DNA of 38,457 nucleotides from Pseudomonas mangiferae (GCF_007109405.1 NZ_VJOY01000024.1:1-38457), one strand, 5' to 3'; counted from the stretch's first letter, positions 25,960 to 34,624 are shown. A program made the numbers and translations. The notes: generated from the sequence alone by a model not told the origin.

Positions 25960-26307
25960 TCATGGCTGCGACCGGTAGCGCAGGCGGGTGCCGAACTTGA
26001 CCGACATCAGGATCTCGTCGGCTGTCAGTTCCACCGGGAAGTACGCGCCGGAAATCTGCGCGTGAGCGATGCTGGCGCCCTCCAGGCGGGTGCGGCGCAG
26101 GTCGAGGCCGCGGAGGTCGGCACCTCGGAAGTAGGCGCCGCTGAAATCGATGCCGGCCGGCTCCAGGCCACGCAGGTCGAGCCCGCGGAAATCGCCCTCG
26201 CTGAGGTTGATCGTCGCGTCCCTGGGCTTCTGCTCGTTGAAGGCCTTGACGTTCTCGTTGCGCAGGAACTGGTAGAGCGGATCGTCGAGCTGGTGCGGTT
26301 GGGTCAT
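25960..26307 (-). CDS. Pentapeptide-repeat protein
   Basis: A 115-residue protein with a short run of about 10 pentapeptide repeats (A/G-D/N-L/F-x-x type) at residues 38-90: GDFRG LDLRG LEPAG IDFSG AYFRG ADLRG LDLRR TRLEG ASIAH AQISG. This would form a right-handed quadrilateral beta-helix stub. The N-terminus (MTQPHQLDDPLYQFLRNENV) is helical and the C-terminus ends in a PilZ-unrelated VKFGTRLRYR. It is far shorter than the Qnr or MfpA DNA mimics, so gyrase protection should not be assumed. It is on the same strand as the APH/AAA gene upstream, with 108 bp between them. Function unknown. Confidence 0.88.
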   Translation of the reverse strand: MTQPHQLDDPLYQFLRNENVKAFNEQKPRDATINLSEGDFRGLDLRGLEPAGIDFSGAYFRGADLRGLDLRRTRLEGASIAHAQISGAYFPVELTADEILMSVKFGTRLRYRSQP

Positions 26308-26415
26308 GGCGCGCATCCGGCGGAGTTTTCCGCAGTATAGAAGGCGCGGTGCCATCTGCTCGGACCCGACGGGAAACGAGGCGGGCAGGGCGCTCCGCCT
26401 CGGGCTGGGGCCGGT

Positions 26416-27978
26416 TCAGAACCCCGGCAGCGACTGGCGGATACGCTCCACCAGGGTATCCAGGCTGCTCGCCTGGTGAGTGTCGATGCGGGTGCTGTGG
26501 GCCTGTTCGTATTCGTCCAGGCCGTCGCGTCCGGCCTGCTGGGCGCGGATCACGTCCAGGGTGGCATCGGACGGGTCGGTCCCCTCCGCCTGGCGCTGCT
26601 CCAGCCACCCGGCGATCACCGCTTCCGGCGCCTGGCAGTCGAGGATCAGGAACGGCGTCCCGGTGGCCTCGGCCACCTTGCGGGCGGCGTGGCGATGGGC
26701 GTGGCGCAGGTAGGTGGCGTCGATCACCACCGGGTAGCCGGCGCGCAGGGCCAGCCCGGCCAGTTCGTGCAGGCGCCCGTAGGTGGCCTCGCTGGACTGG
26801 GCGTCATAGATGCCGGCCGCCAGCTGGCCTTTGTCGGTGTCCCGTTGTTCGCCGAACATCCGCTTGCGTTCCACGTCCGAGCGCAGGCGGATGGCGCCCA
26901 GCGCTTCCACCAGGCGCAGCGCCACGTGGCTCTTGCCCACGGAGGACACGCCATGGGTGATGGCCAGGAAGCGCGACGGGATCGCGCTGTAGCTTTCCGC
27001 GAGCCCGGCATAGCCACGGTATTGGCGCAGGATCACCGCGCGGGTGACGGGGTCGGTTTCCTGGCCCAGGCGGAACAGGTTGACCTTGGCCCGCACCAAA
27101 GCCCGGTGAGCCTTGTAGAGGTTGAGCAGGTCCAGTGCGGCGTGGTCGCCGGTGTGTTCCAGCCAGGCATTGAGGAAGCGCCGCGCCAGCGGCTTCAGGT
27201 TGCGATCTTCCAGGTCCATGATCAGGAAAGCCGCGTCCAGGGCGATGTCGATGAAGCGGAACGGCTCGTTGAATTCGATGCAGTCGAACAGCACCACGTC
27301 GCCGTCGATCAGGGTCGCGTTGCCCAGGTGGATGTCGCCGTGGCACTCGCGGATGCGGCCTTCCTGGGCGCGCCGGGCCAGCAGCGGGCGCAGGCGCAGG
27401 AAACTGCTTTCGGCCCAGGCCTCCAGGGCATCCAGTTGCAGCAGGTCGGCCTTCTCCGACAGCAGCGGGCGGATCTGTTCGAAGTTCTGCCGCAGCGGCG
27501 CGATGATCGCCTCCGGCGTGCACAGCGGGTGGTCCTCGGCGACCTGGGGCGTTTCGCGGTGGAACTCGGCGATGCGCCGTGCCAGGGCGTCGATGTGCGC
27601 CGGGGTCAGTTCGCCCCGCGCCTGGACCTCGGCCAGCAGTTGGCTCTGGGAGAACTGGCGCATCTTCAGGGCGTACTCGATCGCAGGGCCGTCTCCCGCC
27701 AGGCGCGGCTCCGTCTCGCTGCCGGTGATGGGCAGCACCTCCAGGTACAGGTTCTCGGTGAGGCGCTGGTTCAGCCGCACTTCCTCTTCGCAGAAGTGCC
27801 GGCGGTCCTCCAGGCGGGTGAAGTCGAGGAAGCCGAAGTTGACCGGCTTCTTGAATTTGTAGGCGTAGGGGCCAGTGAGCAGCACCCAGGAAATATGGGT
27901 CTCGATGACCTGGAACTGCTCTACCGGATGGGGGTACAGGGCGGGATTCTGCAGGGCGGCGATCAATGCTTGGCTCAC
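26416..27978 (-). CDS. Fusion of an aminoglycoside-phosphotransferase-like domain and a P-loop kinase/AAA domain
   Basis: A 520-residue protein of a family widely kept in Pseudomonas but with no known substrate. The N-terminal ~340 residues look like an APH/choline-kinase fold: a Lys-rich KFKKPVNFGF near 41-50, HGDIHLGN at 213-220 (catalytic Asp, metal-binding Asn) and FDCIEFN at 231-237 in place of the DFG-like Asp. The C-terminal ~180 residues hold a Walker A loop GVSSVGKS at 343-350 and resemble zeta-toxin or small-molecule kinases (VVIDATYLRHAHR, FLILDCQAPEAVIAGWLEQR). The start at 27978 is MSQALIAALQN. It diverges from mrcB across 117 bp. It is not an aminoglycoside-resistance gene on this evidence. 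Confidence 0.88.
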   Translation of the reverse strand: MSQALIAALQNPALYPHPVEQFQVIETHISWVLLTGPYAYKFKKPVNFGFLDFTRLEDRRHFCEEEVRLNQRLTENLYLEVLPITGSETEPRLAGDGPAIEYALKMRQFSQSQLLAEVQARGELTPAHIDALARRIAEFHRETPQVAEDHPLCTPEAIIAPLRQNFEQIRPLLSEKADLLQLDALEAWAESSFLRLRPLLARRAQEGRIRECHGDIHLGNATLIDGDVVLFDCIEFNEPFRFIDIALDAAFLIMDLEDRNLKPLARRFLNAWLEHTGDHAALDLLNLYKAHRALVRAKVNLFRLGQETDPVTRAVILRQYRGYAGLAESYSAIPSRFLAITHGVSSVGKSHVALRLVEALGAIRLRSDVERKRMFGEQRDTDKGQLAAGIYDAQSSEATYGRLHELAGLALRAGYPVVIDATYLRHAHRHAARKVAEATGTPFLILDCQAPEAVIAGWLEQRQAEGTDPSDATLDVIRAQQAGRDGLDEYEQAHSTRIDTHQASSLDTLVERIRQSLPGF

Positions 27979-28081
27979 GGTCGATCCTTGTGCTGGGCGG
28001 GAGACGAGGCCCGCATTATGGCGGCTGGGCGCGGCGCTGCAAACCGCCCCGGCGGCTTCTGCCGGGCTCTGGCAAAGTGCG

Positions 28082-28087
28082 TATAAT
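28082..28087 (+). promoter_or_regulatory. Candidate -10 element of mrcB
   Basis: A perfect TATAAT lies only 8 bp before the mrcB ATG; the -35 region around 28059-28064 (CTGCCG) is poor. If used, transcription would start at or 1-2 nt before the ATG, giving a leaderless or nearly leaderless mRNA. Confidence 0.5.
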
Positions 28088-28095
28088 CCCCCGCC

Positions 28096-30414
28096 ATGAC
28101 TCGTTCCCGATCCTCTCGCTCGTCCTCCAAACGTTCCGCATCCCGTCTTCGTCCCTGGCTCGGCTGGGCGCTCAAGCTCGCGCTGGTGGGCCTGGTGGTG
28201 CTGGCCGGCTTCGCGGTCTACCTGGACGCCCAGGTGCAGGAGAAATTCTCCGGCCGCCGCTGGACCATCCCGGCGAAGGTCTATGCCCGGCCTCTGGAAC
28301 TGTTCACCGGCCTGAAGCTGACCAAGGACGATTTCCTCACCGAACTGGACGCCCTGGGCTACCGTCGCGAGGGCTCGGCCAGCGGGCCCGGCTCGGTATC
28401 GGTGGCCGGCAACGCGGTGGAGCTGTACACCCGCGGCTTCCAGTTCTACGAGGGCGCGGAGCCCTCACAGCCGGTGCGAGTGCGCTTCTCCGGCACCTAC
28501 GTCGCCGGCCTCAGCAAGGGCGACGGATCGGACCTGGCGGTGGCCCGCCTGGAGCCGCTGCTGATTGGCGGCCTCTACCCGGCGCACCACGAGGACCGCA
28601 TCCTGATCAAGCTGGACCAGGCGCCGCCCTACCTGCTGGATACCCTGGTGGCGGTGGAGGATCGGGAGTTCTATCACCACCACGGGGTTTCGCCCAAGTC
28701 CATCGCCCGGGCCTTCTGGATCAACGCCACCGCCGGCCAACTGCGCCAGGGCGGCAGCACCCTCACCCAGCAGCTGGTGAAGAACTTCTTCCTCACCAAC
28801 GAGCGCAGCATCACCCGCAAGGCCACCGAGGCCATGATGGCGGTGCTGCTGGAGCTGCACTACGACAAGCCGGACATCCTCGAGGCCTACCTCAACGAGG
28901 TGTTCCTCGGCCAGGACGGCCAGCGCGCCGTGCACGGCTTCGGCCTGGCCAGCCAGTACTTCTTCAGCCAGCCCCTGTCGGAGCTGAAGCTGCACCAGGT
29001 GGCGCTGCTGGTGGGCATGGTCAAGGGGCCCACCTACTACAACCCGCGGCGCTACCCGGAGCGCGCCCTGGAGCGGCGCAACCTGGTGCTGGACGTGTTG
29101 GTGGAGCAGGGCGTGGTGAGCGCCGAGGAAGCCGCCCAGGCCAAGCAGAAACCCCTGGGGGTGACCAAGCGCGGCAGCTTGGCCGACAGTTCCTTCCCGG
29201 GCTTCCTCGACCTGGTGAAGCGCCAACTGCGCCAGGACTATCGCGACGAAGACCTCACCGAGGAAGGGCTGCGGATCTTCACCAGCTTCGACCCGATCCT
29301 GCAACTGAAGTCGGAAAGCGCCCTGACCGAGACCCTCAAGCGCCTCGGTGGCCGCAAGGGCATCGAGGATGTCGAGGCGGCCATGGTGGTAAGCAACCCC
29401 GAGACCGGCGAGATCCAGGCCCTGATCGGCAGCCGCCAGCCGCGCTTCGCCGGGTTCAACCGGGCGCTCGACGCCGTGCGGCCCATCGGTTCGCTGATCA
29501 AGCCGGCGGTGTACCTCACCGCGCTGGAGCGGCCCAGCCAGTACACTCTGACCAGCTGGGTGGCCGACGAGCCGTTCTCGGTGAAGGGCCAGGACGGGCA
29601 GGTCTGGAAACCGCAGAACTACGACCGCAAGGCCCACGGCACCATCTTCCTCTACCAGGGCCTGGCCAACTCCTACAACCTGTCCACCGCCAAGCTCGGC
29701 CTCGAACTCGGCGTGCCCAACGTGCTGAAGACCGTCGAGCGCCTGGGCGTCTCCCAGGACTGGCCGGCGTTTCCGTCCATGCTGCTGGGGGCCGGCTCCC
29801 TCAGCCCGATGAACGTGGCGACCATGTACCAGACCCTGGCCAGCGGCGGCTTCAACACCCCGCTGCGGGGCATCCGCAGCGTGCTCACGGCCGATGGCCA
29901 GCCGCTCAAGCGCTACCCCTTCCAGGTGGAGCAGCGCTTCGATCCGGGCGCTATCTACCTGGTGCAGAACGCCATGCAGCGGGTGATGCGCGAAGGCACC
30001 GGCCGTTCGGTCTACAGCCAGTTGCCGTCCAACCTGACCCTGGCCGGCAAGACCGGCACCAGCAACGATTCCCGGGACAGCTGGTTCGCGGGCTTCAGCC
30101 AGGACCTGCTGGCGGTGGTCTGGCTCGGTCGCGACGACAACGGCAAGACGCCCCTGACCGGCGCCACCGGCGCGCTGCAGGTCTGGACCGGCTTCATGCG
30201 CAAGGCCGACCCACTGCCCCTGGACATGCCGGTTCCCAACAATGTCACCCTGGCCTGGGTCGATGCCGCCAACGGCCAGGGCTCGGCGGCCGGTTGTCCG
30301 AACGCCGTGCAGATGCCGTATATTCGCGGCAGCGAACCGGCGCCCGGTCCCGCCTGCGGCGGTGACGCGCCGGCGGACTCGGTGATGGACTGGGTCCGTG
30401 GCTGGTTGAATTAG
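28096..30414 (+). CDS. mrcB: Penicillin-binding protein 1B
   Basis: PBP1b is a bifunctional class A enzyme that polymerises glycan strands and cross-links peptides in the periplasm, with an outer-membrane LpoB-type activator. The protein has 772 residues. A basic cytoplasmic tail and a single membrane helix (about 24-44) lead to the UB2H domain (about 65-155). The glycosyltransferase domain has catalytic Glu188 in VAVEDREFYHHHG and GGSTLTQQLVKN at 219-230. The transpeptidase has Ser466 in SLIK, the SYN motif at 526-528 and KTGT at 652-655. All catalytic motifs are intact. The gene starts 8 bp after a TATAAT. The following lipoprotein gene begins 14 bp downstream and may share the transcript. 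Confidence 0.97.
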   Translation: MTRSRSSRSSSKRSASRLRPWLGWALKLALVGLVVLAGFAVYLDAQVQEKFSGRRWTIPAKVYARPLELFTGLKLTKDDFLTELDALGYRREGSASGPGSVSVAGNAVELYTRGFQFYEGAEPSQPVRVRFSGTYVAGLSKGDGSDLAVARLEPLLIGGLYPAHHEDRILIKLDQAPPYLLDTLVAVEDREFYHHHGVSPKSIARAFWINATAGQLRQGGSTLTQQLVKNFFLTNERSITRKATEAMMAVLLELHYDKPDILEAYLNEVFLGQDGQRAVHGFGLASQYFFSQPLSELKLHQVALLVGMVKGPTYYNPRRYPERALERRNLVLDVLVEQGVVSAEEAAQAKQKPLGVTKRGSLADSSFPGFLDLVKRQLRQDYRDEDLTEEGLRIFTSFDPILQLKSESALTETLKRLGGRKGIEDVEAAMVVSNPETGEIQALIGSRQPRFAGFNRALDAVRPIGSLIKPAVYLTALERPSQYTLTSWVADEPFSVKGQDGQVWKPQNYDRKAHGTIFLYQGLANSYNLSTAKLGLELGVPNVLKTVERLGVSQDWPAFPSMLLGAGSLSPMNVATMYQTLASGGFNTPLRGIRSVLTADGQPLKRYPFQVEQRFDPGAIYLVQNAMQRVMREGTGRSVYSQLPSNLTLAGKTGTSNDSRDSWFAGFSQDLLAVVWLGRDDNGKTPLTGATGALQVWTGFMRKADPLPLDMPVPNNVTLAWVDAANGQGSAAGCPNAVQMPYIRGSEPAPGPACGGDAPADSVMDWVRGWLN

Positions 30415-30428
30415 CGAGAGGGTTTGAC

Positions 30429-31187
30429 GTGAACAAGCTGTGGCTATCCGTCCTGGCAGCATCGGTGATGCTGGCGGGCTGTGCGACTCCGCAACGCGGC
30501 GCAATCCCGGTGGTGGACTCCGGTGCACCGCTCTCCAACGAAGAGCCCCTGGCCGGCAACGGCGCCTACCGGCCGACACCGCGCGCCGCGACCGCGCCGG
30601 CGCAGCCGCGCAGCGTGCCGCAGAATGACGATTCCGGCGTGGTGGTGATGGTCCCGCCCGGCGCGTCCGCGGCCCCTATTCAGTCCTACCCCGCGGGGGG
30701 CAGCGCGCCCCTCAGCAGCGCTCCGATCACCCCCGGTCCGGTCACTTCCGGCCCGGCACCGACGCCCGCGCCGGCCTACACCACGCCGTCTTCGGCGCCC
30801 TCCGTGCCCACGGGCATTCCGAGCGGCGTCCACAGCGGTGGCGGCCTGGCCGCCGACGAGCAGTTGGATGGCCCGGTCTTGGCGCTGCTCACCACCGCAC
30901 AGCAACAGCAGGGCGGGGGCGACCTGAACGGGGCGTCCTCCAGCCTGGAACGCGCTCAGCGCATCGCGCCGCGGGAGCCGCAGGTGTTGTACCGCCTGGC
31001 CGAGGTACGGCTGGCCCAGGGCGATGCTGCCCAGGCCGAACAGCTCGCCCAGCGTGGGCTGACCTACGCCAATGGCCGTCCCGCGTTGCAGGCGAGCCTG
31101 TGGAACCTGATCGCCCAGGCCCGCGACCGCCGCGGCGATGCGGCCGGCGCCGGCCAGGCGCGCGAGAAAGCGCGCGTCAGCCTCTGA
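30429..31187 (+). CDS. Lipoprotein with Pro/Ala/Ser-rich linker and TPR-like C-terminus
   Basis: A 252-residue lipoprotein: the signal peptide ends in the lipobox LAGC (15-18, Cys18). A long Pro/Ala/Ser/Thr-rich linker (about 25-140) follows, then a tetratricopeptide-like helical domain (about 150-250: SSLERAQRIAPREPQVLYRLAEVRLAQGDAAQAEQLAQRGL in pieces such as RIAPREPQVLYRLAEVRL). This shape, an outer-membrane anchor plus disordered span plus TPR, resembles lipoprotein activators of class A PBPs, and P. aeruginosa LpoP is a TPR lipoprotein beside mrcB. So it is a likely activator of the PBP1b encoded just upstream. That is inferred from architecture and location; LpoP itself would need direct comparison. 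GAGAGGGTTTGAC before the start gives the ribosome-binding site. Confidence 0.88.
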   Translation: MNKLWLSVLAASVMLAGCATPQRGAIPVVDSGAPLSNEEPLAGNGAYRPTPRAATAPAQPRSVPQNDDSGVVVMVPPGASAAPIQSYPAGGSAPLSSAPITPGPVTSGPAPTPAPAYTTPSSAPSVPTGIPSGVHSGGGLAADEQLDGPVLALLTTAQQQQGGGDLNGASSSLERAQRIAPREPQVLYRLAEVRLAQGDAAQAEQLAQRGLTYANGRPALQASLWNLIAQARDRRGDAAGAGQAREKARVSL

Positions 31188-31516
31188 TGGACGCCCGGGT
31201 TCCGGCGCTGGCCGAGGAGCTGTTGCAAATCGAGCGGGCCCTGCGTGTGGAGGGCTGGTGGTCGGAGCAGTCGCCCAGCGGCGAGGCGCTCGCCAGCGTC
31301 GAGCCTTTCTGCGTGGATACCCTGACGTTCGAGGAATGGCTGCAGTGGATATTCCTGCCGCGGATGAAGCAGATCCTCGAAGAGGGCTCGGCCCTGCCCC
31401 GCGCGTCGGGCATCCGGCCCATGGCCGAGGTGGTCTACCGCGAGCATCCCCTGCGGGCGAAGGAACTGCTCACGGCGCTGGAGCGGTTCGATCACCTGAT
31501 CGGCGGGCCGGCCTAG
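31187..31516 (+). CDS. yqcC: YqcC-family protein (DUF446)
   Basis: A 109-residue protein of the YqcC family. The block PFCVDTLTFEEWLQWIFLPRM (given as PFCVDTLTFEEWLQW and IFLPRM) is the family signature, preceded by LLQIERALRVEGWWSE and followed by RPMAEVVYRE. The family is all-helical, has no proven function, and in enterics is encoded beside the tRNA pseudouridine synthase truC. Its ATG at 31187 shares one base with the stop of the TPR lipoprotein (TGATG), so they are coupled. No truC is present here. Confidence 0.93.
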   Translation: MDARVPALAEELLQIERALRVEGWWSEQSPSGEALASVEPFCVDTLTFEEWLQWIFLPRMKQILEEGSALPRASGIRPMAEVVYREHPLRAKELLTALERFDHLIGGPA

Positions 31517-31537
31517 GGCCGGCGGCGCCGGGAGGAA

Positions 31538-31993
31538 TCAGAGGCAGTTGTCGCTGATGCCCTTCTGCATCTCGACGATGCGCTGCTGGCGCTCTTCCTC
31601 GGTGAGCTTGCGCACCCCACCGTTCACCGCCTCGCGTACCCGCGGATTGTTCTGCAGCTGGGAGAGGTTGGTGCGGGTGCTCTCGCAGTATTTCTTGCGT
31701 TCGGCTTCCTGAACGGCCACGTCCTTCTTCACTTTCTCGTCGATGGCCTTCTGTTCCGGGTCGTCCGTCAGGTCCGGCGTGGGCGCGGTGGCGGGCTTCG
31801 CCGGCGTGGCCGGTTCGGCGCCCTTCGGCGGCGGTGCCACGGTGGTGCTGATCGCCTTGGTTTCCTGGCCTTCCGGCGGCTGGGCGCCGAAGTGGGTGAC
31901 GCCCTGGGCATCGACCCACTTGTACACCTGTGCGGCCATGACGGTGCTGCTCAGGCCGAGCAGCAGGCTGCCCGTGAGAATCATGCGACGCAT
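31538..31993 (-). CDS. DUF4124 domain secreted protein
   Basis: A 151-residue protein with a signal peptide (MRRMILTGSLLLGLSSTVMA, cleaved near residue 20) and an N-terminal DUF4124 domain (AQVYKWVDAQGVTHFGAQPP). A Pro/Ala/Thr-rich linker and a charged helical C-terminal part follow (KYCESTRTNLSQLQNNPRVR). Two cysteines, in KKYC and at the SDNCL end, could pair in the periplasm. Function unknown; DUF4124 proteins are common small periplasmic proteins in Pseudomonas. AAGGAAA precedes the ATG. A TATAGT at 32038-32033 on the minus strand may be the -10, but its -35 is weak. It converges on yqcC. Confidence 0.9.
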   Translation of the reverse strand: MRRMILTGSLLLGLSSTVMAAQVYKWVDAQGVTHFGAQPPEGQETKAISTTVAPPPKGAEPATPAKPATAPTPDLTDDPEQKAIDEKVKKDVAVQEAERKKYCESTRTNLSQLQNNPRVREAVNGGVRKLTEEERQQRIVEMQKGISDNCL

Positions 31994-32405
31994 GCTGTTT
32001 CCTTTATGAGTTAGCGGCGGAACCTGGCCGTTACTATAACCAAAACCGCCCTGTCGTCATCCTGCGCCGCGTCACAGCCGCGCAGGGAAGAATCCATCCG
32101 GACGGCTTGACTTGCCGTTGTCTATTCCGAACAATCCAAGGCTTGCTGTAGTGGGCTGGCCGCAAGCTGGCTTTTCTCAGCAGACCATGAGGTGCACACC
32201 CGCGCCGACCTGCTTTTACCCGCAACGCGTTACCTCGCGCTGGGTGGGAGATCCCCGCAACATTCAGGGGCCTTCCCAATACTTGCTCAGTCAGTAGCTG
32301 ACGTAGTCGGCGACCACCCGTCGCTCATGCTCTCTGCTCGGCAGTAAACCTACTTCGACGGCCGTCCTCCCCGGGCGGCGTCCCGGCGTTTCAGAGGTAT
32401 ACAAC
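31994..32405. promoter_or_regulatory. Divergent spacer with the long leader of ilvI
   Basis: This 412-bp gap carries promoters for the DUF4124 gene (minus) and ilvIHC (plus). On the plus strand TTGACT (32107-32112) and AACAAT (32130-32135) are 17 bp apart, giving a start near 32142 and a leader of about 265 nt. I looked for a leader peptide rich in Leu, Ile or Val with an antiterminator/terminator pair and found none. The only ORF of note (from ATG at about 32188) is not enriched in them. A short stem CCGGG/CCCGG sits near 32369-32384. No riboswitch class was recognised. Confidence 0.5.
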
Positions 32406-34130
32406 GTGGAGCTTTTATCCGGCGCAGAAATGGTCGTCCGCTCGTTGCGTGACGAGGGTGTCAAGTACATCTACGGGTACCCGGGCGGTGCGCTCCTGCA
32501 CATCTACGACGCCCTGTTCAAGGAAAACGAAGTCACCCATATCCTGGTGCGGCACGAGCAGGCCGCTACCCACATGGCCGACGGCTATGCCCGTGCCACC
32601 GGCAAGCCCGGCGTGGTGCTGGTGACGTCCGGCCCTGGCGCGACCAACGCCGTCACCGGCATCGCCACCGCTTACATGGACTCGATCCCGATGGTGATCC
32701 TGTCGGGCCAGGTCCCCAGCAACATGGTGGGCACCGATGCCTTCCAGGAAACCGACATGGTCGGCATCTCCCGGCCCATCGTGAAGCACAGCTTCATCAT
32801 CAAGCATCCGTCGGAAATCCCCGAGGTCATCAAGAAGGCTTTCTACCTGGCCCAGTCCGGCCGTCCCGGCCCGGTGGTGGTGGACATTCCCAAGGACATG
32901 GGCGATCCGACCCAGAAGTTCGAGTACGCCTATCCCAAGAAGGTCAAGCTGCGCTCCTACAACCCGGCGGTGCGCGGTCACTCCGGGCAGATCCGCAAGG
33001 CCGCGGAGATGCTCCTGGCCGCCAAACGCCCGGTGCTCTACTCGGGTGGCGGCGTGATCATGGGCAATGCCGCTGCGCCCCTCACCGAAGTGGCGCGGAT
33101 GCTCGACCTGCCGGTGACCAACACCCTGATGGGCCTGGGCGGCTACCCGGGCGGTGATCGCCAGTTCATCGGCATGCTGGGCATGCACGGCAGCTACACC
33201 GCCAATCTGACCATGCACCACGCCGACGTGATCCTCGCCGTCGGCGCGCGCTTCGACGACCGGGTGATCAACGGCGCCAGCAAGTTCTGCCCCAACGCCA
33301 AGATCATCCACGTGGACATTGACCCGGCGTCCATTTCCAAGACCATCAAGGCGGACATTCCCATCGTTGGCCCGGTGGAGAGCGTGCTCACCGAAATGGT
33401 GGCGGTGCTCAAGGAGATCGGCGAGAAGCCCAACAAGGAAACCGTTGCCGCCTGGTGGAAGCAGATCGACGAGTGGCGCGACAGCCGCGGGCTGTTCCCC
33501 TATGACAAGGGCGAAGGCGGCATCATCAAGCCGCAGACGGTGATCGAGACCCTCTGGGAAGTCACCGGCGGCGATGCCTTCGTGTCCTCCGACGTGGGCC
33601 AGCACCAGATGTTCGCGGCCCAGTACTACCGCTTCAACAAGCCCAACCGCTGGATCAACTCCGGTGGTCTCGGCACCATGGGTTTCGGCCTGCCGGCGGC
33701 CATGGGCGTGAAGCTCAACTTCCCGAATGAGGACGTCGCCTGCGTCACCGGCGAGGGCAGCATTCAGATGAACATCCAGGAACTGTCCACCTGCCTGCAG
33801 TACGACCTGCCGGTGAAAATCGTCAACCTCAACAACGGCGCGCTGGGGATGGTCCGCCAGTGGCAGGACATGCAGTACAACAGCCGCTATTCCCACTCGT
33901 ACATGGAATCGCTGCCGGACTTCGTCAAGCTGGCCGAGGCCTATGGCCACGTGGGCATGCGCATCACCGAGCCGAAGGACCTCAAGCCGAAGCTGGAGGA
34001 GGCGTTCGCCCTGAAGAACCGCCTGGTGTTCCTCGACATCAAGGTGGACGAGAGCGAGCACGTCTACCCGATGCAGATCAGAGACGGCGCCATGCGCGAC
34101 ATGTGGCTGAGCAAGACGGAGCGGACCTGA
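32406..34130 (+). CDS. ilvI: Acetolactate synthase large subunit
   Basis: IlvI with IlvH condenses pyruvate with pyruvate or 2-ketobutyrate using thiamine diphosphate, FAD and magnesium. This is the first common step to valine, leucine and isoleucine. The 574-residue protein has the YGYPGGALL start, catalytic Glu51 in [18 protein letters not shown], the FAD region ([17 protein letters not shown]) and the ThDP motif near 449-477. That motif reads GEGS (Glu450) where the textbook form is GDG, ending in LNN. The start is GTG at 32406 with AGAGGT seven bases upstream; no closer ATG fits. The ilvH ATG begins 2 bp after its stop. Confidence 0.97.
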   Translation: MELLSGAEMVVRSLRDEGVKYIYGYPGGALLHIYDALFKENEVTHILVRHEQAATHMADGYARATGKPGVVLVTSGPGATNAVTGIATAYMDSIPMVILSGQVPSNMVGTDAFQETDMVGISRPIVKHSFIIKHPSEIPEVIKKAFYLAQSGRPGPVVVDIPKDMGDPTQKFEYAYPKKVKLRSYNPAVRGHSGQIRKAAEMLLAAKRPVLYSGGGVIMGNAAAPLTEVARMLDLPVTNTLMGLGGYPGGDRQFIGMLGMHGSYTANLTMHHADVILAVGARFDDRVINGASKFCPNAKIIHVDIDPASISKTIKADIPIVGPVESVLTEMVAVLKEIGEKPNKETVAAWWKQIDEWRDSRGLFPYDKGEGGIIKPQTVIETLWEVTGGDAFVSSDVGQHQMFAAQYYRFNKPNRWINSGGLGTMGFGLPAAMGVKLNFPNEDVACVTGEGSIQMNIQELSTCLQYDLPVKIVNLNNGALGMVRQWQDMQYNSRYSHSYMESLPDFVKLAEAYGHVGMRITEPKDLKPKLEEAFALKNRLVFLDIKVDESEHVYPMQIRDGAMRDMWLSKTERT

Positions 34131-34132
34131 CC

Positions 34133-34624
34133 ATGCGGCACATCATTTCTCTGTTGCTGGAAAACGAACCGGGCGCACTGTCCCGCGTGGTCGGGCTGTT
34201 TTCCCAGCGCAACTACAATATCGAGAGCCTCACCGTGGCGCCCACCGAGGACCCCTCGTTGTCGCGCCTGACCCTGACTACCGTGGGGCAGGACGAGGTG
34301 ATCGAGCAGATCACCAAGAACCTGAACAAGCTGATCGAGGTGGTGAAGCTGGTGGACCTGTCGGAAAGCGCCCACATCGAGCGTGAACTGATGCTGGTCA
34401 AGGTGAAGGCCACCGGCGCCCAGCGCGCCGAGGTGAAGCGCACCACCGACATCTTCCGCGGGCAGATCGTCGACGTCACCAGCAGCGTCTACACCATCCA
34501 GTTGACCGGCACCAGCGACAAGCTGGACAGCTTCATCCAGGCGATCGGCACCACGTCGATCCTGGAAACCGTACGCAGCGGCGTCACCGGCATTGCCCGT
34601 GGCGACAAAGTACTCAGCATCTGA
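34133..34624 (+). CDS. ilvH: Acetolactate synthase regulatory subunit
   Basis: IlvH raises the activity of IlvI and makes it sensitive to valine. The 163-residue protein has an N-terminal ACT domain (MRHIISLLLENEPGALSRVV, to about 75) and the C-terminal ALS small-subunit domain. Gly14, Ser17 and Asn29, positions where changes in the E. coli protein weaken valine inhibition, are all kept, so feedback by valine is expected. The ATG at 34133 is 2 bp after the ilvI stop. The ilvC gene follows after 45 bp. Confidence 0.97.
   Translation: MRHIISLLLENEPGALSRVVGLFSQRNYNIESLTVAPTEDPSLSRLTLTTVGQDEVIEQITKNLNKLIEVVKLVDLSESAHIERELMLVKVKATGAQRAEVKRTTDIFRGQIVDVTSSVYTIQLTGTSDKLDSFIQAIGTTSILETVRSGVTGIARGDKVLSI

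Noticed and set aside
25960-26307. Qnr-like quinolone-protection protein
   Set aside because: The pentapeptide run is about half the length needed for the Qnr/MfpA DNA-mimic fold, and the Qnr loops are missing.
26416-27978. Aminoglycoside-resistance gene
   Set aside because: Only the APH-like fold motifs are shared; the protein is a core-genome fusion with a second P-loop domain and has no sign of mobility.
28465-30579. 704-codon open frame on the minus strand opposite mrcB
   Set aside because: Composition typical of a shadow frame; mrcB carries all catalytic motifs.
32112-32297. Possible 61-codon leader peptide before ilvI
   Set aside because: Not rich in Leu, Ile or Val, no ribosome-binding site or terminator pair, and a long gap to ilvI. 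No support as an attenuator peptide.
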